From positions 1 through 64,000 of the forward strand of contig NZ_JAPCID010000043.1 of NCBI RefSeq assembly GCF_027587175.1: 64,000 bases of DNA, given 5' to 3'. The notes under the pieces were generated by a model. That model was not told the DNA's origin, made no database searches, and saw only the letters and a list, made by a program, of their open reading frames with translations. Both the position numbers and the translations under genes were made by a program. Numbering within the stretch: the stretch's first letter is position 1; every line of letters starts with the position of its first letter. Origin of the DNA: Solirubrobacter deserti (GTDB lineage Bacteria > Actinomycetota > Thermoleophilia > Solirubrobacterales > Solirubrobacteraceae). Positions 58,793-64,000 of this stretch are shown piece by piece.

Positions 58793-61225
58793 GTGCTGAG
58801 CGGGAAACGCGTGACGGCGTCGTTGGCGGCCGCCGTCTTAGCGGGAGTGGGGGCATCGACGGCGTACGCGGCTCCGCCCGCGCCGTCGGGACCGATCAAG
58901 ACCTACGACGGGGATCCGGGCAAGCTCGGCGACCCGGCGAGCTGGCGCACGCCGGAGTTCCTGCGCGACAACGGCATGCTGTCGATCGGCGCGGAGTACG
59001 CCTACGCGGCAGGCTTCGCGGGGCAGGGGACGAGCATCGGCGTCGTGGACTCCGGCACCGCCGCCGGGCACGTGCGCGAGCACGGCAGCTACGACACGCA
59101 GTACGCGATCGGTGACCGCTACTTCGGCGTGCTGGCGCAGGGCGGGAACACCGGGCCGACGACCGGGTTCTGGATCCCGGGCGTCAACGACAACCACGGC
59201 ACGCACGTGTCGGGCACGATCGCCGCCAGCCGTGACGGCGTCGGCATCACCACGCCGGACGCGAACATGCACGGGGTCGCGTTCAACGCGAACCTGTACA
59301 TGGGCAACACGAACAAGACCGACGGCGTCCTGTACGGCATCCTGCCGCCCAATGCGACGGCCGCGCAGCGCATCGACAACGCGTACCTGGGCAACGTCTA
59401 CCGTGCCGTGAACGCGGCGCAGACGCGCGACGGCAAGCCGATCCGGATCATCACCTCCAGCTGGGGCAGCCAGCCCGGCACCGAGGACTACACGAACATG
59501 GAGCCGCTCCCCGGCGAGCCGGCCACGTACGGCCTCGGCCCGAGCTGGCGCTACATGACCACGCCCGAGGGCCAGGCGGACGCCGACGGCAACACGTCAC
59601 ACTGGCTCAACCACGCGATCGACGTCGCGCGCACGGGCACGATCATCCAGATCACGGCCGGCAACAACGGCTACCGCAACCCGACCACGCGCGGCAACGC
59701 GCCGCACTTTCTGCCCGACCTCGAGGGCAAGTGGTACACGACCGCGGGCATCAACGCGACCATCGGCCGGACGCTCAACGCCGACGGCTCCGTCAAGGTC
59801 CCTGGGACCATCTCCACCTTCAACCGCTGCGGGCTGTCGAAGTGGTGGTGCGTGACGGCGCCGGGCAACCTGATCCAGTCGACGCAGGTGGCCTACAACG
59901 CGACCACGGGCGCGATCACGCACGGCTACAACCAGTCCTCCGGCACGTCGATGTCGGGCCCGCACTCGGCCGCGATCCTGCACTTGATCATGCAGCGGTT
60001 CCCGTACATGACCAACGAGCAGGCGCTGTACACGATGTACACGACGAGCCGCCAGAACGCGACCGTCAACGCCACGTCGCGCCCGGCGCCGCGCACCGCG
60101 GGTGAGCCGAACCCGACCGCGGGCGAGATGGTCCAGGTCCCGGACGCCTCCAACGGCTGGCACACGCCGAACCTCAAGGACGCGTTCAACGGCCCCGGCC
60201 AGCTGCTCGGCCCGACCGCGTTGGACACCCAGGGCTTCGACGACACGTGGTCGAACGACATCTCCGACGTCGCGATCAAGGCGCGCAGGACCGAGGACGA
60301 GGCCGAGGCCGCGACCTGGGCGCAGACCAAGACCGAGAAGGGCTGGACGAACGGCCTCCCCGCCGGCGCGAGCCCGGCGGACCAGCTCGCGTTCGACACG
60401 GGCACGCGCCGCGAGGCCGCGCGCACCGCGCGCGTCTATGAGGGCTCGCTGACCAAGACCGGCGCGGGCACGCTCACGCTCTCGGGGAACAACACCTGGA
60501 CGGGTAAGACGACGGTCAGCGGCGGCACGCTGAAGGTCACCGGCTCGCACGCCGCGCCCGTCGACGTCACCGCGGGCGGCACCCTCGCCGCCGCCGGCCG
60601 CTTCGGCGACGACGTGACGCTGGCCTCGGGCTCGACGCTCGTCGTCGGCGCCGGCGGCGCGACCGTGGGCGGGACGCTCGCGCTCAACGGCGCGACGCTC
60701 GCGCTCGACCTGAGCCGCCCGTTCACCGCCGGAACGGGCGTCTACATCCTGGCCGACGGCGTCACCGGCACGTTCGCCGGGCTCCCGAACGGCGCCACGT
60801 TCGAGCAGAACGGCCAGCGCGTCGTCGTGACCTACACCGACAAGGGCGTGCTGCTGTTCGCGCCCGCCACGCTGCCGGTCGGCGGCACCGTCCCGGCCAC
60901 GCTCTCGCTCACGATCGGCACGGCCTCGTTCGCGCCGTTCCAGGCGGGCGTCGAGCACAACTACACCGCGACCACGGACGCCACGGTCATCTCGTCCGCC
61001 GGCGACGCGACGCTGAGCGTCTCCGAGCCGGGCCACATGACCAACGGCGCGTTCACGCTCCCGGAGCCGCTGCGCGTCGAGCTGGGCAAGACCACATGGA
61101 CCGGCCCGACCTCCAACGAGAAGGTGCCGATCACGTTCAAGCAGCTGATCAAGGCCAACGACGCGCTGCGCACCGGCACATACTCCAAGACCCTGACGTT
61201 CACGCTCTCGACCACGAACCCGTAA
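58793..61225 (+). CDS. Secreted subtilase of autotransporter-passenger type with shared C-terminal module
   Basis: 810 residues from GTG 58793, with GGGGGG six bases upstream (an earlier GTG at 58763 is unsupported). Signal peptide 1-26. S8 catalytic triad: Asp86 (GVVDSGT), His135 (NDNHGTHVSGT) and Ser386 (SGTSMSGPH). About 550-590 is an autotransporter-associated beta-strand repeat (LTKTGAGTLTLSGNNTWTG, TVSGGTLKV), followed by beta-helix-like turns to about 695. The order protease then PATR is that of proteobacterial SphB1/NalP-type passengers, but the outer-membrane barrel is replaced by the 115-residue module ending TFTLSTTNP. Extracellular protease. A class-C-type hydrolase follows 6 bases downstream. 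Confidence 0.87.
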   Translation: MLSGKRVTASLAAAVLAGVGASTAYAAPPAPSGPIKTYDGDPGKLGDPASWRTPEFLRDNGMLSIGAEYAYAAGFAGQGTSIGVVDSGTAAGHVREHGSYDTQYAIGDRYFGVLAQGGNTGPTTGFWIPGVNDNHGTHVSGTIAASRDGVGITTPDANMHGVAFNANLYMGNTNKTDGVLYGILPPNATAAQRIDNAYLGNVYRAVNAAQTRDGKPIRIITSSWGSQPGTEDYTNMEPLPGEPATYGLGPSWRYMTTPEGQADADGNTSHWLNHAIDVARTGTIIQITAGNNGYRNPTTRGNAPHFLPDLEGKWYTTAGINATIGRTLNADGSVKVPGTISTFNRCGLSKWWCVTAPGNLIQSTQVAYNATTGAITHGYNQSSGTSMSGPHSAAILHLIMQRFPYMTNEQALYTMYTTSRQNATVNATSRPAPRTAGEPNPTAGEMVQVPDASNGWHTPNLKDAFNGPGQLLGPTALDTQGFDDTWSNDISDVAIKARRTEDEAEAATWAQTKTEKGWTNGLPAGASPADQLAFDTGTRREAARTARVYEGSLTKTGAGTLTLSGNNTWTGKTTVSGGTLKVTGSHAAPVDVTAGGTLAAAGRFGDDVTLASGSTLVVGAGGATVGGTLALNGATLALDLSRPFTAGTGVYILADGVTGTFAGLPNGATFEQNGQRVVVTYTDKGVLLFAPATLPVGGTVPATLSLTIGTASFAPFQAGVEHNYTATTDATVISSAGDATLSVSEPGHMTNGAFTLPEPLRVELGKTTWTGPTSNEKVPITFKQLIKANDALRTGTYSKTLTFTLSTTNP
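60877..61222 (+). other. Shared C-terminal module, copy 3
   Basis: C-terminal module of the subtilase: VPATLSLTIGTASFAPF, GDATLSVSEPGHMTNGAF, KTTWTGPTSNE, DALRTGTYSKT and TFTLSTTNP before the stop. Confidence 0.88.
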
Positions 61226-61231
61226 CGACAC

Positions 61232-62248
61232 GTGCAGATCCCCGCCGACGCCTGGCAGGTCGGCCCCTGGAACCGATACGCGTATGTGCACGTATCGGAC
61301 GTGGTGCCGACCGTGCCGGTGTCGAGCGGGGAGGTGCGTGAGCTGCGCGTCGAGCCCGTGGATCTGGACCTCGAGCTTGACCCGTACACGGATGGGCTCG
61401 CCGTCGTGCGCGACGGTGCGCTGCTGTACGAGCGCTACGGCGGCGAGATGGACGCGACGTCGCTGCACCTGTCGCAGTCGGTCGGCAAGTCCGTCCTGGG
61501 CCTCACGGCCGCGATCGTCGGCGTCGACCCCCAGGCGCTCGTCACCGACTTCGTCGCGGAGGTGGGGGACAGCGGGTACGCGGGCGCGACCGTCCGCCAC
61601 CTGCTCGACATGACCGCGGCGATCGACTTCGTCGAGGACTACCAGTCGTTCGTGCACTACGACGCCGCGTGCGGCTGGCACCCGCCGATCCCGGGCAGCC
61701 CGGGCTCGATCCTCGAGTTCCTGCCGACCATCGGGCCGGCGGCTTGGGGGCACGGCGAACGCTGGCACTACGCCACGCCCAACACGGACCTGCTCGGTCT
61801 GGTCGTGGAGCGCGTGGCGGGCGCGCCGCTCGCGCAGGTGATCAGCGAACGGCTGTGGGCCCCGATGGGGGCCGAGGCCGACGCCGAGCTCACGGTCGAC
61901 CCCGCGGGCATGGGCGCGCCCGGCGGCGGCTTCTGCGCCAGGCTTCGCGACTATGCGCGGCTCGGCGCGCTGGTCGCGGACCGCGGCCGCGGGATCGTCC
62001 CGCCCGACTGGATCGCCGCGCTCGGCGCCACGCCGATCGTCAACCCGACGACCGTCGAGCACGCCGACGGCTACGCGAACCAGTGGTGGACGCGCGACGG
62101 CCGAGTCACGGCGCGCGGCATCCACGGGCAGACGATCTCGGTCGCTCCCAACCGCACCGTGGTCGCGATCCTCTCGAGCTGGCCGGACGCGGTCGACGAG
62201 CGGCGCGATGCCTTCCAGCGCGCGCTCGTCGCCCACATCAACGCCTAG
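61232..62248 (+). CDS. Class C beta-lactamase/penicillin-binding-type serine hydrolase
   Basis: 338 residues from GTG 61232. SxxK is Ser83-Val-Gly-Lys86 in SQSVGKSVLG. The second motif Tyr-x-(T)-P-Asn is in HYATPNTDL, and the third, HGQT in place of KTG, is in GIHGQTISV. This is the 6-aminohexanoate-dimer-hydrolase/esterase-like branch, which cleaves amides or esters rather than beta-lactams. There is no signal peptide, so it is cytoplasmic. It begins 6 bases after the subtilase gene and may be translated from the same message. The 3' end overlaps the convergent permease by 4 bases. Confidence 0.84.
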   Translation: MQIPADAWQVGPWNRYAYVHVSDVVPTVPVSSGEVRELRVEPVDLDLELDPYTDGLAVVRDGALLYERYGGEMDATSLHLSQSVGKSVLGLTAAIVGVDPQALVTDFVAEVGDSGYAGATVRHLLDMTAAIDFVEDYQSFVHYDAACGWHPPIPGSPGSILEFLPTIGPAAWGHGERWHYATPNTDLLGLVVERVAGAPLAQVISERLWAPMGAEADAELTVDPAGMGAPGGGFCARLRDYARLGALVADRGRGIVPPDWIAALGATPIVNPTTVEHADGYANQWWTRDGRVTARGIHGQTISVAPNRTVVAILSSWPDAVDERRDAFQRALVAHINA

Positions 62249-63615
62249 ACGCGCTCGGCGTCCTCCTCATCCCCGGTGTACATCGCGGGCGGCGCCTTCT
62301 GGAAGCCCCGGGTGAGCACGAGCAGGTAGATGAAGCCCGCCGCGAGCCAGCCAAGGCCGACCTCGAACGCCGTCCCGGTGAGCTTCGTCCACAGGTAGAT
62401 CGTGAACGCGAAGCCCAGGAACGGGATCACGCCGTACTTGACGATGTCCGCGCCGCTGGTACGGCCCTGATCGAAGATGTAGGTCTTGATCACCGACAGG
62501 TTCACGAACGAGAACGCTGCCAGCGCGCCGAACGAGATCATCGAGCTCACCGTCGCCAGGCTGATGAACAGCGCCGTGAGCCCGAACAGGCCGACCAGCA
62601 GGTTGCCCGTGACCGGCGTGCGGAAGCGCGGATGCAGCCGGAAGAAGATCGGGCGCGGGAGGCTGCCGTCGCGGCCCATCGCGAACAGAATGCGCGAGAC
62701 GCTGGCCTGTGACGCCATCGCGCACGCGAACGCGCCCGCCACGTAGGCGGCGGTGAAGAACGAGTTCAGGAAGTCCTCGCCGATCTCGGTCATGACGTCC
62801 GCGCTGGCCGCGTCCACGTTGTCCGCGAACAGGCCGAAGTCCGGGAACGCGAGGTGCCCGAGGTAGGACTGGAAGATGTAGACGAGGCCGCCGACGAGCG
62901 CGCACAGGATGATCGCGCGCGGGATGACGCGGCGCGGATTCTCGGTCTCCTCCGACAGGGTGGACACCGCGTCGAAGCCGAGGAACGACAGCGCCAGGAT
63001 CGCCGCGCCGGCGAACACGAGCCCGAGCTCGGTGCCGGAGTCATAGAACGGCGCCGTCCAGGACTCGACCTCCACCTCGCCGCTGATGTGCCCGATCGCC
63101 ATCACCGCGAACACCGCGATGAACACGAACTGCACGGCGACGAAGATCAGGTTCGCGTTGGCCAGCAGCTTGATGCCGAGGATGTTGAGCCCGGTGACCA
63201 GGACCACCGCGATCACGACCCACATCCACTCCGGCGTGCTCGGGAAGTAGTCGTTCATGTAGATCCCGATGACCAGGTAGTTGATCATCGGCAGGAAGAT
63301 GTAGTCGAGCAGCAGCGCCCAGCCGACCATGAAGCCGAGCGGGCGGCCGAACGCCTTGGACGCGTAGCTGTACGCGGACCCCGCGATCGGCTGCGCGATG
63401 ACCATCCGCCCGTAGCTGTAGGCGGTGAGCAGCATCGCGATCGTGGTGACCGTGTAGGCGAGCGGCAGGTGGCCCTGCGTCTCGGTCGTCACCAGGCCGT
63501 AGGTGGTCCACACGGTCAGCGGGACCATGTAGGCGAGGCCGAAGAAGACGAGCGCCGGCAGGCCCAGGACCCGCTTGAAGTGGGTCTCCGGCTGGTCCGA
63601 GATGATCGAGCTCAC
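62245..63615 (-). CDS. APC-superfamily amino acid permease
   Basis: 456 residues from GTG 63615 with about 12 membrane helices. Helix 1 carries GLPALVFFGLAYMVPLTVW, helix 3 QPIAGSAYSYASKAFGRPLGFMVGW (the consensus amphipathic region), and SFLGFDAVSTLSEETENPRRVIPRAI is the APC helix 6/loop signature. The cytosolic tail is acidic (GDEEDAERV). It is a cation-coupled importer of amino acids or amines; specificity is not visible. The start shares GTGA with the stop of the upstream alcohol dehydrogenase, so they form an operon. Confidence 0.87.
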   Translation of the reverse strand: MSSIISDQPETHFKRVLGLPALVFFGLAYMVPLTVWTTYGLVTTETQGHLPLAYTVTTIAMLLTAYSYGRMVIAQPIAGSAYSYASKAFGRPLGFMVGWALLLDYIFLPMINYLVIGIYMNDYFPSTPEWMWVVIAVVLVTGLNILGIKLLANANLIFVAVQFVFIAVFAVMAIGHISGEVEVESWTAPFYDSGTELGLVFAGAAILALSFLGFDAVSTLSEETENPRRVIPRAIILCALVGGLVYIFQSYLGHLAFPDFGLFADNVDAASADVMTEIGEDFLNSFFTAAYVAGAFACAMASQASVSRILFAMGRDGSLPRPIFFRLHPRFRTPVTGNLLVGLFGLTALFISLATVSSMISFGALAAFSFVNLSVIKTYIFDQGRTSGADIVKYGVIPFLGFAFTIYLWTKLTGTAFEVGLGWLAAGFIYLLVLTRGFQKAPPAMYTGDEEDAERV

Positions 63616-64000
63616 GAGCGTCCTCCGTCCATGGTCAGCAGGGTCCGCAGGGTGCGTCCCGCTGCGAGGTCCTCGAGCGCGTCAGCCGCCTCCTCGAGCG
63701 GCCGGCGCCCCGAGATGAGCGTGTCCAGGTCGAGCATCTCGGCCTTGTAGAGGTCGATGATCCACGGGATGTCCTGCTGGGGATCGATCGAGCCGTAGTT
63801 GGAGCCGAGGATGCGCTGGTTGGCCTCGGCCAGCGCGAGCGGGTCGAAGCGCGCCGTCTTCCCGGCCGGCGGGAGCCCGACGATCACGGCCGCGCCGCCC
63901 AGCGCGAGCGCGGCGATCGCCGCCTCGGTGGTCTCGATCCGCCCGATCGCGTCGAACACGAAGTCGAGGTCGCTCAGCTCGGCGGCGTCGCTCACCGTCT
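63612..64000 (-). CDS. C-terminal part of a zinc-dependent alcohol/formaldehyde-type dehydrogenase (5' partial)
   Basis: The frame is open through the right edge; about 129 C-terminal residues are visible. FVFDAIGRIETTEAAIAAL, GGAAVIVGLP, RILGSNYGS-DP..DIPWIIDLY, LDLDTLISGRRPLEEA and a final AGRTLRTLLTMD are the NAD-domain and C-terminal hallmarks of class-III-like MDR dehydrogenases (S-nitroso/mycothiol-formaldehyde or aryl-alcohol types). Catalytic zinc ligands are outside the window. Overlaps the permease start by GTGA, suggesting uptake and oxidation of the same amine- or alcohol-type compound. Confidence 0.82.
   Translation of the reverse strand, partial: TVSDAAELSDLDFVFDAIGRIETTEAAIAALALGGAAVIVGLPPAGKTARFDPLALAEANQRILGSNYGSIDPQQDIPWIIDLYKAEMLDLDTLISGRRPLEEAADALEDLAAGRTLRTLLTMDGGRS

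Noticed and set aside
1-64000. tRNA genes, integrase, att sites or insertion sequences bounding the decayed 35-43 kb region
   Set aside because: I looked for clover-leaf ends, transposase motifs (DDE, tyrosine recombinase) and flanking direct repeats and saw none; loss by simple deletion is the simpler reading.

Overview
The window is very GC-rich actinobacterial chromosome. I infer a member of the Solirubrobacterales (Solirubrobacter/Conexibacter type). The basis is base composition, GTG/TTG starts, leaderless promoters, CGNR-type regulators, many large secreted beta-rich proteins and abundant small divergent regulator/target pairs. No rRNA, tRNA, phage, insertion sequence or CRISPR array was recognised. 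This is accessory/environmental-response DNA rather than a core housekeeping region.

Layout. 0-2 kb: 3' end of a polymorphic-toxin-like protein with a PD-(D/E)xK-like nuclease tip and a 33-bp in-frame repeat, translationally coupled to a candidate immunity gene. 2-12.5 kb: a secreted lamin-tail protein, a coupled pair of tiny genes not found by ORF length alone, a LarA-family/SGNH-hydrolase operon, a MerR regulator with a classical 19-bp-spacer promoter, and a secreted sugar-dehydrogenase-like protein. 12.5-17 kb: PadR/MFS and CGNR/MFS efflux-type pairs. 17-24 kb: a 2,134-residue secreted RHS/YD-repeat protein with an unrecognised Gly/Cys-rich C-terminal tip, followed by a lipoprotein that seems to start at ATT. 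24-29.5 kb: a MerR/SnoaL-like pair, a CHASE3-GGDEF diguanylate cyclase and a DeoR/DUF4406 operon. 29.5-38.5 kb: a large secreted beta protein, an epoxide hydrolase/WYL regulator pair, and an esterase-like phytase.

35-43.4 kb is a gene graveyard. It holds a truncated RibD-like reductase abutting a PNPOx gene, a collapsed phospholipase C, a frameshifted aminoglycoside phosphotransferase, a frameshifted PD40/TolB-like gene and a scrap of a xanthine-dehydrogenase-type large subunit. Intact SDR/TetR, TetR/SRPBCC, YceI and DUF1330 genes are interleaved. 43.8-50.6 kb: a VapBC-type module, an MBL hydrolase overlapping a MalT-like LuxR regulator, and a Tat-exported amidohydrolase with a zinc alcohol dehydrogenase. 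50.7-55.2 kb: a berberine-bridge-type oxidoreductase and two tandem arylsulfotransferase-family genes. 55.3-61.2 kb: a secreted amidase and a secreted subtilase. The window ends with a class-C-beta-lactamase-type hydrolase and an amino-acid permease coupled to a truncated alcohol dehydrogenase.

The most distinctive signal is a C-terminal module of about 115 residues shared by three otherwise unrelated secreted proteins (ends at 4517, 58259 and 61225). Each copy ends with the same residues, TFTLSTTNP, immediately before the stop. It resembles the tail of WxL cell-surface domains and is the best candidate here for an undescribed surface-attachment or sorting system. Regulators mostly sit divergently beside their presumed targets, with palindromic operators readable in the intergenic DNA.
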